A stretch of DNA of 64,000 nt from Nocardioides terrae (GCF_900112345.1 NZ_FOLB01000014.1:28109-92108), one strand, 5' to 3'; counted from the stretch's first letter, positions 52,026 through 60,584 are shown. Notes: generated by a model not told the origin, from the letters alone. Numbers and translations are program-made.

Positions 52026-53015
52026 TCAGGAGGGCGCCGCCGCGCGCAGCCGCTCGAGCAGGGGACCGGCCGCCTCGTCCAGGAAGCGCTGCTGGCCCTC
52101 GTCGCCGACCTGCACGACCGCTACGTCGGTGAAGCCCGCCTCCCAGTAGGCCGACACCGCCTCCACGATCTTGTCGAGGTCCGGTCCGCAGGGGATCGAC
52201 TCGGCGACGTCCTCGGGCCGGACGAACTGCGACGCGGCGGCGAAGCCGGCCGTCGTCGGCAGGTCGGCGTTGACGTTCCAGCCGCCGCCGAACCAGCGGA
52301 ACTGCTCGTGGGCCCGCTGCACCGCTGCCTCCTCCGAGGGGTCCCAGCAGATCGGGATCTGGCCGATGGCGCGGGCGCCGTCGCCGATCGTGGGTGCGCC
52401 GGCGGCGCCGTTCCACATGGTGATCACCTCGGCCTTGGGCTCGACGGCGATCAGGTCGTCGGCCAGGGGAGCGAACCGCTCGACGGCGCGCTCGCCGGCC
52501 ACGGCGACCGCGATCCGCACCGCATCCTCCGGCAGGTCCCACAGCCGCGCGGAGTCGACGTCGAAGTGGTCGCCACGGAAGGTGACCAGCTCGCCGGCGA
52601 AGAGCTCGCGGATGATCTCGACGGCCTCGGCGAGCATCTCGTGCCGTGTCTCGAGGCCGGGCCAGCCGTCGCCGACCGTGTGCTCGTTGAGGTTCTCGCC
52701 GCTCCCGAGCCCGAGGGTGAACCGGCCGTCGCTGAGCAGCCCCAGTGTTGCCGCCTTCTGGGCGACGACGGCCGGGTGGTAGCGCATCGTCGGACACGTC
52801 ACGTAGGTCATCAGCCCGACCCGCTCGGTCGCCTGGGCCACGGCGCCGAGCACGGACCACGCGTAGGACGCGTGCCCCTGCTCGGTCAGCCATGGCGAGT
52901 AGTGGTCGCTGGAGACCTCGAAGTCGAAGCCCGCCCGCTCCGCGGCGATCGCATAGGACACCAGCTCGCGCGGGCCGCTCTGCTCGGTCATGAGGGTGTA
53001 GCCGAACCTGGTCAT
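52026..53015 (-). CDS. LLM-class (F420-dependent type) oxidoreductase
   Basis: A 329-residue luciferase-like TIM-barrel enzyme (TLMTEQSGPRELVSYAIAAE; SDHYSPW; GLGSGENLNEH). The DHYSPW and GSGENLNEH motifs are like F420-dependent glucose-6-phosphate dehydrogenase-type members. Substrate unknown. It shares a very short divergent promoter with the DinB-family gene. Confidence 0.88.
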   Translation of the reverse strand: MTRFGYTLMTEQSGPRELVSYAIAAERAGFDFEVSSDHYSPWLTEQGHASYAWSVLGAVAQATERVGLMTYVTCPTMRYHPAVVAQKAATLGLLSDGRFTLGLGSGENLNEHTVGDGWPGLETRHEMLAEAVEIIRELFAGELVTFRGDHFDVDSARLWDLPEDAVRIAVAVAGERAVERFAPLADDLIAVEPKAEVITMWNGAAGAPTIGDGARAIGQIPICWDPSEEAAVQRAHEQFRWFGGGWNVNADLPTTAGFAAASQFVRPEDVAESIPCGPDLDKIVEAVSAYWEAGFTDVAVVQVGDEGQQRFLDEAAGPLLERLRAAAPS

Positions 53016-53045
53016 GGCCCTCGGTAACCGGGCTACCGTGGCGGC
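53016..53045. promoter_or_regulatory. 30-bp bidirectional leaderless promoter
   Basis: Only 30 bases separate the divergent LLM and DinB start codons. CGGTA and TACCG arms (53022-53038) place a TACCGT hexamer six bases before the DinB ATG and, on the other strand, TACCGA five bases before the LLM ATG. The two promoters overlap. Confidence 0.6.
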
Positions 53046-53561
53046 ATGACCCCTTCCGACCTGCTGAAGGATGCGTACACCCGCGTCGTGGAGAGCGCCG
53101 AGAGCGTCGTCGACGGGCTCTCCGAGGACCAGCTGGCCGCGCGCCCCGCTCCCGACGCCAACCCGATCGCCTGGCTGGTCTGGCACCTGGCCCGCGTGCA
53201 GGACGACCACGTCGCCGAGGTCGCCGGGACCGAGCAGGTCTGGACGTCGCAGGGGTACGCCGACCGGTTCGGCCTGCCCTTCGACGTCGGTGCGACCGGC
53301 TACGGCCAGACGAGCGAGCAGGTCGGTCGGGTCCGCGCGAGCGCCGACCTGCTCTCTGCCTACGTCCGCTCGGTGCACGAGCAGACGCTGGCGTTCCTCG
53401 CCACGCTGTCGGAGGAGGACCTCGACCGGGTCGTCGACCGGCGCTGGAACCCGCCGGTGACCCTCGGCGCGCGGCTGGTCAGCGTCGTCAACGACGACAC
53501 CCAGCACGTCGGCCAGGCGGCGTACGTCAAGGGTCTGCTCGGTCAGGCGCCTCGCTCATAG
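53046..53561 (+). CDS. DinB-family (DUF664-like) protein
   Basis: A 171-residue four-helix-bundle protein with histidines positioned for a metal: WLVWHLARVQDDHV near residue 44-58 and DDTQHVGQ near the C-terminus. Actinobacterial DinB-like proteins include thiol-dependent enzymes using mycothiol; the particular reaction here is unknown. TACCGT lies six bases upstream (leaderless). Its 3' end overlaps the convergent endonuclease-family gene by six bases. Confidence 0.88.
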   Translation: MTPSDLLKDAYTRVVESAESVVDGLSEDQLAARPAPDANPIAWLVWHLARVQDDHVAEVAGTEQVWTSQGYADRFGLPFDVGATGYGQTSEQVGRVRASADLLSAYVRSVHEQTLAFLATLSEEDLDRVVDRRWNPPVTLGARLVSVVNDDTQHVGQAAYVKGLLGQAPRS

Positions 53562-54803
53562 ACCCCGCAGCCGGAGCACCACCCCGCCGTGGTCGGACGG
53601 CCACAGCCCGGTCGCCGGGTCACGGTCGCGGGTCGACGTACCGGTGACGCGGCCGCGGTCGACGCGCAGCGCCCGCCCGGTGGCGGTCCGGCCGAAGACC
53701 ATGTCGATGCGGTGGTCGAAGCCGGCGGCGGTCGGGTCGTCGACCGTCTCCGACAAGCCGGACGTCCAGCCCAGAGCGGCCGGCCGCCACCGCAGCCACT
53801 GGTCGGCGAAGGTCTGCGTGATCAGGTCGTAGGGCGCCTTGTGCGGCACGTGGTCGATCGGCTTGACCGAGCTGTTGAGCGGGTCGGAGTTGCAGTCGCA
53901 GACGAGGACGGTGCTCCGCCGGGACGCCGGCGCGCTGTCCAGGAGCTCGGTCGCCTGGGCCAGCGCGATGTCGGAGCTGAATGCCTCGAGGTGGGTGTTG
54001 ACGAACCGGAACGAGCGCGACCCCGCGCGTACGTCGGCCCATTGGAAGCCCCGGTCGAAGTTCATCGGGACTCCGGCGATCGAGACGCTGAGGTTGGTGG
54101 CGTAGATCTGGTCGTGGGTGTCGAGCACCTTCACCGAGCTGTCCGCGCGCTCGAGGATGACGTCGCGCATCGTCATCCGGACGTCGCGGGCGTCGGCCGA
54201 CCCGGTACCGGTGAAGCTGGGCGCCTCGACGTCCGCGCGCAGGCCGACGACCGCCGGCACGTAGTGCGCTCCCCGAGCGGCGAGCGCGTCGAGTAGCAGC
54301 TGCAGGTAGTCGTAGTCGGTGACCTGCGCGTTCGGGATGCCGACCTGGTCGAGCTGGAAGGGGCCGTGCCGCCACCAGGCGACCTCCTGCAGCCCGACGA
54401 GGGCGGGCCGGTTCGTCGCGATCTCCTGGGCGAGCAGCCCGGCGCGGACGGGGAAGTTCGTCCGGTCCACGATCGCCCGCGTCTCGTGCGTCGCGTTGGC
54501 GAGGGCGACGACCACCGCCTGCGGCGGCAGGCCCTGTGCCTGCGCGGCCTGCGCCGCCTCGACCGGCCGGTTGATGTCGGCGCCGAGGTAGATGTTGCGG
54601 GTCATCACCGTGACCGGCTTGCCGGCCTGACCGTGGCCGTGGTGATGCCGGTGTGCGTGCTGGCCGGCGTGGTGGCCCGGCTGGCCGTGGCCGGGGTGGC
54701 CGGCCGTCGCGGCGGCGGCCGGCAGCAGGGCGAGGGTGGCGGCCACCGCCGCGCCCACGAGGGCGTGGGCGATCGGCCGGACCGGTGACGTCGTTGTCAG
54801 CAT
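53556..54803 (-). CDS. Secreted endonuclease/exonuclease/phosphatase-family protein with His-rich N-terminus
   Basis: A 415-residue protein with a signal peptide (cleavage near A34) followed by a histidine-rich segment, residues 36-58, with ten histidines. The EEP catalytic domain has MTRNIYLGAD, LVGLQEVAWW with the metal-binding glutamate, CDCNSDP and WPSDHGGV near the C-terminus. Likely acts outside the cell on nucleic acids, phosphoesters or lipids; the His-rich part may bind divalent metals. ATG 54803 is chosen because it opens directly into the signal peptide. Confidence 0.88.
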   Translation of the reverse strand: MLTTTSPVRPIAHALVGAAVAATLALLPAAAATAGHPGHGQPGHHAGQHAHRHHHGHGQAGKPVTVMTRNIYLGADINRPVEAAQAAQAQGLPPQAVVVALANATHETRAIVDRTNFPVRAGLLAQEIATNRPALVGLQEVAWWRHGPFQLDQVGIPNAQVTDYDYLQLLLDALAARGAHYVPAVVGLRADVEAPSFTGTGSADARDVRMTMRDVILERADSSVKVLDTHDQIYATNLSVSIAGVPMNFDRGFQWADVRAGSRSFRFVNTHLEAFSSDIALAQATELLDSAPASRRSTVLVCDCNSDPLNSSVKPIDHVPHKAPYDLITQTFADQWLRWRPAALGWTSGLSETVDDPTAAGFDHRIDMVFGRTATGRALRVDRGRVTGTSTRDRDPATGLWPSDHGGVVLRLRGL

Positions 54804-54896
54804 CGGGCACTCCGGAGGGTCAGGGAGGGGCACCAGTGATGCTGGCCCCGCGCCCTCCGGTTGTCCATGACCCGAACGGGGGACGGTCGCGTGCGG

Positions 54897-56186
54897 CTAC
54901 CTCGCCGCGACGTGCGCGGTCACGCGGTAGCGCACGAACGAGGGCACGGCGATCGCGGCGACGACCACGCCGACCACCACGAGGATGCCGCCGCCCGCAG
55001 CGGTGGTCGCGGCCCCGACGGCGGCCGCGGCGTAGCCGTGGGCGGTGTCGGCGATCCGCGGGCCTCCCGCCACGACCACCGTGAACACGCCCTGCAGCCG
55101 GCCGCGGACGGAGTCGTCCGCGGCGGACTGGAGCATCGCCGTGCGCAGCGCCGCCGACGCCATGTCGGCGGCCCCGCCGATCGCGAGCATCACCAGCGCG
55201 ACCACGAGCATCGCGGTGCGGGTCGCGCCCGAGGCGTGCAGCGCCACTGCCGCGGCGACACCGAAGCCGGCCATCGCCAGGCCCCAGACGACGATCGCGA
55301 CCACGACCGCCAGGCCCTGCCGCCTGATGTGCGAGACCCAGCCGCCGAGCACACCACCGATCACCGCGCCGGCGGGGATCGCGGCGAAGAGCAGCGCGAA
55401 CGCCGTACCGCCCTCCGACGGCCCGCCGAAGTTGAGGTGCGCCATCTCGGGGAACAGTGCTCGGGGCATGCCGAAGACCATCGCGATGATGTCGACGACG
55501 AAGCTCATCAGCAGCACCGGCTGAGTGCGGAGGTAGACGAAGCCGTCGAACACCGAGCGCAGCCCGGGGCTCTGGGTGACCCCCTGGATCGGCAGCCTCG
55601 GGAGCCGGACGACGGCCCACAGGGTGGCCAGCAGGGAGAGCGTGTCGGCGAGGTAGAGCCAGGCGAAGCCGGTGAACGGGATCAGGATGCCCGCGACCAG
55701 CGGGCCGGCGATGGCTCCGGCGGTCGAGATGGTCATGCTCAGCGCGTTCGCCGCCGGCAGCAGGTCGGCGTCGACCAGGCGCGGATAGACCGCGGCGCGG
55801 GTCGGTTGGTTGACCGCGAAGAACGCCTGCTGCACCGCGAAGAGGAGCAGCAGCACCCAGACGTTGCTGTTGCCGAGCAGCGCCTGGAGCCAGAACAGGC
55901 CGCTCGTCGCGATCAGCCCGACGGTCGTGATCGTCAGGATCGTGCGCCGGTCGAACGCATCGGCGAGGGCGCCGCCGTAGAGGCCGAACACGACGAGCGG
56001 GACCAGTCCGAACACACCGGTCAGGCCGACGTACGCCGTCGAGCCGGTGTCGGCGTAGATCTGGGCCGGGACCGCGACGACCGTCAGCTGCGCCCCGATG
56101 ACCGTGACGATGTTGGCGAGCCAGAGTCGACGGAAGTGTTCGTTGCGCAGCGGACGCGTGTCCGCCACGAGGTCTCTCAGCGCCAC
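54897..56186 (-). CDS. MFS transporter (EntS/MFS_3-like)
   Basis: A 429-residue permease with about twelve helices. It opens with NEHFRRLWLANIVTVIGAQLTVVAVPAQIY and has LVVFGLYGGALADAFDRRTIL, the MFS loop motif resembling siderophore exporter EntS. No siderophore genes are adjacent, so the substrate is unknown. The GTG start is preceded by AGAAGGG. It is divergent from the DGPF cassette. Confidence 0.9.
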   Translation of the reverse strand: MALRDLVADTRPLRNEHFRRLWLANIVTVIGAQLTVVAVPAQIYADTGSTAYVGLTGVFGLVPLVVFGLYGGALADAFDRRTILTITTVGLIATSGLFWLQALLGNSNVWVLLLLFAVQQAFFAVNQPTRAAVYPRLVDADLLPAANALSMTISTAGAIAGPLVAGILIPFTGFAWLYLADTLSLLATLWAVVRLPRLPIQGVTQSPGLRSVFDGFVYLRTQPVLLMSFVVDIIAMVFGMPRALFPEMAHLNFGGPSEGGTAFALLFAAIPAGAVIGGVLGGWVSHIRRQGLAVVVAIVVWGLAMAGFGVAAAVALHASGATRTAMLVVALVMLAIGGAADMASAALRTAMLQSAADDSVRGRLQGVFTVVVAGGPRIADTAHGYAAAAVGAATTAAGGGILVVVGVVVAAIAVPSFVRYRVTAHVAAR

Positions 56187-56336
56187 CGCTCGCCCTTCTG
56201 CTCTGCGTCGTCAACCTAGTGGTCGTCGGTTTTGCTTCCCGAATCGAAGAGGTTCGCGGCAGGCTGTCGGATCGGGGTGTGCCCGTTCGTGGCATGGGTG
56301 GAGGCGGCCGAAGGGGTCGCCCGAGAGGAGTGCGAG

Positions 56337-56720
56337 ATGACGCAGTACCTGGTCGCCGTGGTCGGCGAGCCCGACTACGACACGCTGTCGCCGGAGGAGA
56401 TGGAGCAGATCATGGCCGACGTCGGCGCCGTCGTCGCCGACGCCCAGGAGGCGGGGATCTTCGTCTTCGGCGGCGGCCTGCACGGCTCGGAGGCCACCAC
56501 GGTCGTCGACGCCCGCAGCGGCACACCGGTCGTCACCGACGGCCCGTATGCCGAGACCAAGGAGGCGATGGGCGGCTTCTCGATCATCGACGTCGCCGAC
56601 CTCGACGAGGCGCTGATGTGGGCGGGCCGCTTCTCCGCCGCCTGTCGCTGCCCGCAGGAGGTCCGTCCGTTCCAGGACGACCCCGATGCAGATGTTCCGA
56701 CCCAGAGCGAGGAGAACTGA
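56337..56720 (+). CDS. YCII/DGPF-domain protein 1
   Basis: A 127-residue protein of the YCII (DGPF) family, with VVTDGPYAETKEAMGGFSIIDVADLDEALMWA. The DGPF motif reads DGPY here. Such proteins are encoded beside ECF42 sigma factors; a role in signalling to the sigma factor is suspected. AGAGGAG precedes the ATG at 56337. Confidence 0.92.
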   Translation: MTQYLVAVVGEPDYDTLSPEEMEQIMADVGAVVADAQEAGIFVFGGGLHGSEATTVVDARSGTPVVTDGPYAETKEAMGGFSIIDVADLDEALMWAGRFSAACRCPQEVRPFQDDPDADVPTQSEEN

Positions 56721-56721
56721 G

Positions 56722-57087
56722 ATGACGCAGTACCTGATGAGCGTGCACGGCACCGAGGCCGACCACGACATGACGACCGGCGGCGGCTACGGGTCCCCCG
56801 AGGCGATGCGGGAGGCCATGGCCGAGACCGACCGCTACAACAAGCGGCTGCAGGCCGAGGGCTACTGGGTGTTCGCCGGTGGCCTGAAGGGGCCGTCGAC
56901 CGCGACCGTCGTCGACGGCCAGGGCGCCCAGCCGGTCGTCACCGACGGCCCCTACCTGGAGTCCAAGGAGCACATCGGCGGCTTCTGGATCATCGAGGCG
57001 CCCGACCTCGACACCGCCCTCGCGCTCGCCGCGGACGCGTCCAAGGCGTGCCGCGGCAAGGTCGAGGTCCGGCCCTTCGAGGGCTGA
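56722..57087 (+). CDS. YCII/DGPF-domain protein 2
   Basis: A 121-residue second YCII protein (VVTDGPYLESKEHIGGFWII). It starts one base after the first copy stops and shares the same DGPY core, so the two are paralogous. GAGGAG lies upstream. It is followed within seven bases by the ECF42 gene. Confidence 0.92.
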   Translation: MTQYLMSVHGTEADHDMTTGGGYGSPEAMREAMAETDRYNKRLQAEGYWVFAGGLKGPSTATVVDGQGAQPVVTDGPYLESKEHIGGFWIIEAPDLDTALALAADASKACRGKVEVRPFEG

Positions 57088-57094
57088 CGCCCGC

Positions 57095-58312
57095 ATGGAC
57101 CAGGCGTACGACGACGCCGCGCTCGCGCGGATCTTCCGCGACGAGTACGGCCGCGTGGTCGCCTCGCTGGCCCGCCGCTTCGGCGATCTCGACATCGCCG
57201 AGGAGGCGGCCGGCGAGGCACTGGTCGTCGCCGTCGAGAAGTGGGCGGCCGACGGCATTCCGCCCAACCCGGGCGGCTGGCTCACCACCACCGCCGGCAA
57301 CAAGGCGCTCGACCGGCTCCGGCGGGAGTCCCTGCGCGACGCCAAGCACCAGGCGGCACTCATGATCACCGACGACACCCCTCCCGAACCGACCGGCCCG
57401 GTCGAGGACGACCGGCTCCGGCTGGTCTTCACCTGCTGCCACCCGGCCCTCCCGCCGGAGGCACGCGTGGCGCTGACGCTGCGCCTGCTCGGCGGTCTGA
57501 CCGTCCCCGAGATCGCCCGGGCCTTCTTCGTGGCCGAGCCGGCCATGGGGCAGCGGATCACCCGGGCGAAGGCCAAGATCAAGGCGGCGCACATCCCCTT
57601 CAAGGTGCCCGCTGTCGCGGACCTCCCGGCCCGGCTCGACGCCGTGCTGGCGGTGGTCTACCTGGTCTTCAACGAGGGCTACCTCGCCGGCGAGGGCGAC
57701 AGCCCCACGCGGGTCGACCTCTCCGACGAGGCCATCCGGCTGGCGCGCATCCTGCGCCAGCTGCTGCCGCGGGAACCCGAGGTGGCCGGCCTGCTCGCGC
57801 TGCTCCTGCTGACCGACGCCCGCCGCGCCTCCCGTTTCGCGGGCGGGGAGCTGGTCCCGCTCTCCGAGCAGGACCGGGCCGGCTGGGACCGCTCGCTCAT
57901 CGAGGAGGGGCATGCCCTGGTCCGCGAGTGCCTGGCGACCAACCGGCCGGGCCGCTACCAGATCCTCGCCGCGATCAACGCCGTGCACACCGACGCCGCC
58001 CGGGCCGCCGACACCGACTGGCTGCAGGTGCTCGCGCTCTACGACCAGCTCCAGCGGATCGACCCCGGTCCCGTCGTCGCGCTCAACCGGGCGGTCGCGG
58101 TGGCCGAGGTCGACGGCCCCGACGTCGCGCTCGCGATCGTCGACCGGCTGCCGCTGACGACCTACCACGCCTGGCACGCGACGCGCGCCGAGCTGCTTCG
58201 CCGGGTCGGGCGCAGCGCGGAGGCGCGCGAGGAGTACGACGCCGCGGTGGCTGCGACCGGCAACGCCGCCGAGCAGGCCTACCTGACCCGGCGGCGCCGA
58301 CAGCTCGTGTGA
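57095..58312 (+). CDS. ECF42-type sigma factor with C-terminal helical (TPR/DUF6596-like) domain
   Basis: A 405-residue sigma factor. Regions 2 (IFRDEYGRVVASLARRFGDLDIAEEAAGEAL) and 4 (LTLRLLGGLTVPEIARAFFVAEPAMGQRITRAKAKI) occupy residues 1-180; the long C-terminal helical domain includes LALYDQLQRIDPGPVVALNRAVA. ECF42 sigma factors carry such extensions, and characterised members pair with DGPF proteins, as here. It is likely to act in stress or secondary-metabolite response. Confidence 0.93.
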   Translation: MDQAYDDAALARIFRDEYGRVVASLARRFGDLDIAEEAAGEALVVAVEKWAADGIPPNPGGWLTTTAGNKALDRLRRESLRDAKHQAALMITDDTPPEPTGPVEDDRLRLVFTCCHPALPPEARVALTLRLLGGLTVPEIARAFFVAEPAMGQRITRAKAKIKAAHIPFKVPAVADLPARLDAVLAVVYLVFNEGYLAGEGDSPTRVDLSDEAIRLARILRQLLPREPEVAGLLALLLLTDARRASRFAGGELVPLSEQDRAGWDRSLIEEGHALVRECLATNRPGRYQILAAINAVHTDAARAADTDWLQVLALYDQLQRIDPGPVVALNRAVAVAEVDGPDVALAIVDRLPLTTYHAWHATRAELLRRVGRSAEAREEYDAAVAATGNAAEQAYLTRRRRQLV

Positions 58313-58373
58313 GCGCGGGGGCGCCGGGGAACTGTCGCGCTCGGGGAGCGCCGTTCCGCCTACGCTGGCCCGC

Positions 58374-60320
58374 GTGAACCCCCTGGACCTCCCCGCCGCC
58401 GACCGGACCCTCGCGTGGATCGAGGAGCGCACCCGCACCGGCCTGTCCCGCGCCCGCGAGCTCGCCGACGGCCTCCGCGGCGCCCCGCCGGCCGACCCGG
58501 TCGCGGCCCTGAAGGTCTGGGACGAGCTGTCGCTCGTGCTCGGCAACGTCGCCGCGCCCGCGTCGCTGCTCGCCAACGTCCACCCGCTCGAGGAGGTCCG
58601 CACCGCCTCGGAGGGGGCCGAGGTCGAGGTCGACCGGCTGGTCACCGAGCTCAACCAGGACCGGGCGCTCTACGACGTCTTCGCCGGCCTGGCCGTGCCC
58701 GAGGACCCGCTCGCCGCCCGGCTGCTGGAGAGGACCCTGCGCGACTTCCGCCGCGCGGGCGTCGACCGCGGCGACGACGTGCGGGCGCGCATCAAGGCGA
58801 TCGACGAGCGGCTGACCGAGCTCGGGCAGGAGTTCTCCCGGATCATCCGCGACGACGTCCGGACGGTCAGGGTCGCGCCGGAGCGGCTCGCGGGGATGCC
58901 CGAGGACTGGCTGGCCGCCCACCCGGCCGGCGAGGACGGGCTCGTCACCGTCTCGACCGACTACCCCGACTCGGTGCCCGCGAGGATGTTCGTCCACGAC
59001 GCCGACGTGCGCCGCCAGGTGACCGTCGCGTTCCTCGAGCGCGGCTGGCCGCACAACGACGCGGTGCTGCGCGAGATGCTCGCGCTGCGCCAGGAGCGGG
59101 CCGGGCTGGTCGGCCACGCCGACTGGCCGTCGTACGACGCCGAGGTGAAGATGATCGGGTCCGGGCCGGCCATCGCCGCGTTCATCGACAAGATCGCCGA
59201 CGCCGCCGACGGCCCGATGCGGCGCGACCTCGACGTGGTGCTCGAGCGCTACCGCGAGGACGTGCCCGGAGCGAGCTCGATCACGTCCTCCGACCTGGGC
59301 TACTACCAGGAGCTGGTGCGCAAGGAGCAGCTCGAGGTCGACTCCCACCTGGTGCGCACCTACTTCGACTTCTCGAAGGTGCGCCAGGGCCTGCTCGACG
59401 TGACCGGGCGGCTCTTCGGGCTGCGCTACGAGCCGGTCGAGTGCGCCACGTGGCACGACGACGTGACGTCGTACGACGTCTTCCGGATCGCCGGCGGCGA
59501 GCACCTCGGCCGCATCCACCTGGACCTGCATCCGCGGGACGGCAAGTACAAGCACGCGGCCCAGTTCACGCTCGCCGACGGAGTCCTTCGAGACGGCTCG
59601 TCCCACGCCTCCTCAGGAACCATCACGCAACGTCAGCTCCCGGAGGGCGTCCTGGTCTGCAACTTCTCGCGGGGCCTGATGGAGCACGACCACGTCGTCA
59701 CGCTCTTCCACGAGTTCGGCCACCTGCTCCACCACGTGCTCGGCGGGCAGGGCGAGTGGGTCCGGTTCGCCGGCGTGGCGACGGAGTGGGACTTCGTCGA
59801 GGCGCCGTCGCAGATGCTGGAGGAGTGGGCCTGGGACGCGTCGGTTCTTCGCGGCTTCGCCAGCACGGAGGCTGGTGAGCCGATCCCGAGCGGGCTCGTC
59901 GAGAGGATGCGGGCCGCCGACGACTTCGGCAAGGGCATCCAGGCGCGCCAGCAGATGTTCTACGCGGCGATGTCCTACTACTTCCACGCCGAGCAGCCGG
60001 AGGACCTCACGGCCCGGATGGTCGAGCTGCAGGAGCGGTACGCGCCGACGTCCTGGGTCGAGGGCACCCACATGTTCGCCAACTTCGGCCACCTGGGCGG
60101 CTACTCGTCGGCCTACTACACCTACATGTGGTCTCTGGTGATCGCGAAGGACATGTTCAGCGCCTTCGACCCGGCCGACCTGTTCGCTCCGGACGTGGCC
60201 GGTCGCTACCGCGATCGTGTGCTGGCCCGCGGTGGCGAGGAGGACGCCGCCGACCTGGTCGCCGACTTCCTCGGCCGCCCGTTCACCTTCGATTCCTACG
60301 CCGCCTGGCTCGCCTCGTAG
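58374..60320 (+). CDS. M3-family metallopeptidase (oligopeptidase)
   Basis: A 648-residue cytosolic zinc peptidase. The zinc motif is HEFGH (446-450), with the third ligand glutamate E476 in FVEAPSQMLEEW. GTG 58374 lies seven bases after TACGCT (58361-58366). The stretch between FTLADGV and RQLPEGV holds about fifteen additional residues (LRDGSSHASSGTITQ) where homologues have one or two, encoded by a repeat-like sequence at 59583-59625. It hydrolyses short peptides. Confidence 0.93.
   Translation: MNPLDLPAADRTLAWIEERTRTGLSRARELADGLRGAPPADPVAALKVWDELSLVLGNVAAPASLLANVHPLEEVRTASEGAEVEVDRLVTELNQDRALYDVFAGLAVPEDPLAARLLERTLRDFRRAGVDRGDDVRARIKAIDERLTELGQEFSRIIRDDVRTVRVAPERLAGMPEDWLAAHPAGEDGLVTVSTDYPDSVPARMFVHDADVRRQVTVAFLERGWPHNDAVLREMLALRQERAGLVGHADWPSYDAEVKMIGSGPAIAAFIDKIADAADGPMRRDLDVVLERYREDVPGASSITSSDLGYYQELVRKEQLEVDSHLVRTYFDFSKVRQGLLDVTGRLFGLRYEPVECATWHDDVTSYDVFRIAGGEHLGRIHLDLHPRDGKYKHAAQFTLADGVLRDGSSHASSGTITQRQLPEGVLVCNFSRGLMEHDHVVTLFHEFGHLLHHVLGGQGEWVRFAGVATEWDFVEAPSQMLEEWAWDASVLRGFASTEAGEPIPSGLVERMRAADDFGKGIQARQQMFYAAMSYYFHAEQPEDLTARMVELQERYAPTSWVEGTHMFANFGHLGGYSSAYYTYMWSLVIAKDMFSAFDPADLFAPDVAGRYRDRVLARGGEEDAADLVADFLGRPFTFDSYAAWLAS
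59583..59625. repeat. REP-like insert inside the M3 peptidase gene
   Basis: CCTTCGAGACGGCTCG ... CCTCCTCAGGAACC forms an imperfect inverted repeat of a style common between genes of Nocardioides-like genomes. Here it lies in frame within a coding sequence and adds about fifteen residues. Family assignment rests on recall of similar intergenic repeats, not a search. Confidence 0.5.
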
Positions 60321-60369
60321 CTAGGCCTCGTAGCTAGATTGGCGCCATCGCTCCCATCGAGGAGGCGCC

Positions 60370-60426
60370 ATGTTGCCCTGGGTCATCGGTGTCGTCGTGC
60401 TTGCCGTCGTGGTGTGGGCGTTCTAG
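60370..60426 (+). CDS. 18-residue hydrophobic peptide ORF
   Basis: The peptide MLPWVIGVVVLAVVVWAF is almost entirely hydrophobic and long enough to span a membrane. GAGGAGG (60359-60365) lies four bases upstream, a very strong ribosome site by local standards, and TAGATT (60335-60340) could be a promoter. No family can be assigned at this size. A 12-bp direct repeat (CCTCGTAGCTAG) lies upstream at 60313-60337. Confidence 0.5.
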   Translation: MLPWVIGVVVLAVVVWAF

Positions 60427-60507
60427 CCACGGCGCCGAGTGCGGTCGGCCCGGTCTTCTTGTTCTCGTCCGCAATCCACTTGGCCGCCCCGATCTCTGGA
60501 CGTACGC

Positions 60508-60523
60508 TCGCGATATATCGCGA
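60508..60523. promoter_or_regulatory. PadR operator palindrome
   Basis: TCGCGATATATCGCGA is a perfect 16-bp palindrome 61 bases before the padR ATG, with an AT-rich centre typical of PadR boxes. GTCAGCGAC is repeated directly at 60527-60535 and 60538-60546. Autoregulation is likely. Confidence 0.7.
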
Positions 60524-60584
60524 CACGTCAGCGACCTGTCAGCGACATCCACCGATAGACGGCGATCCTCTGGGAGGGGACGAG

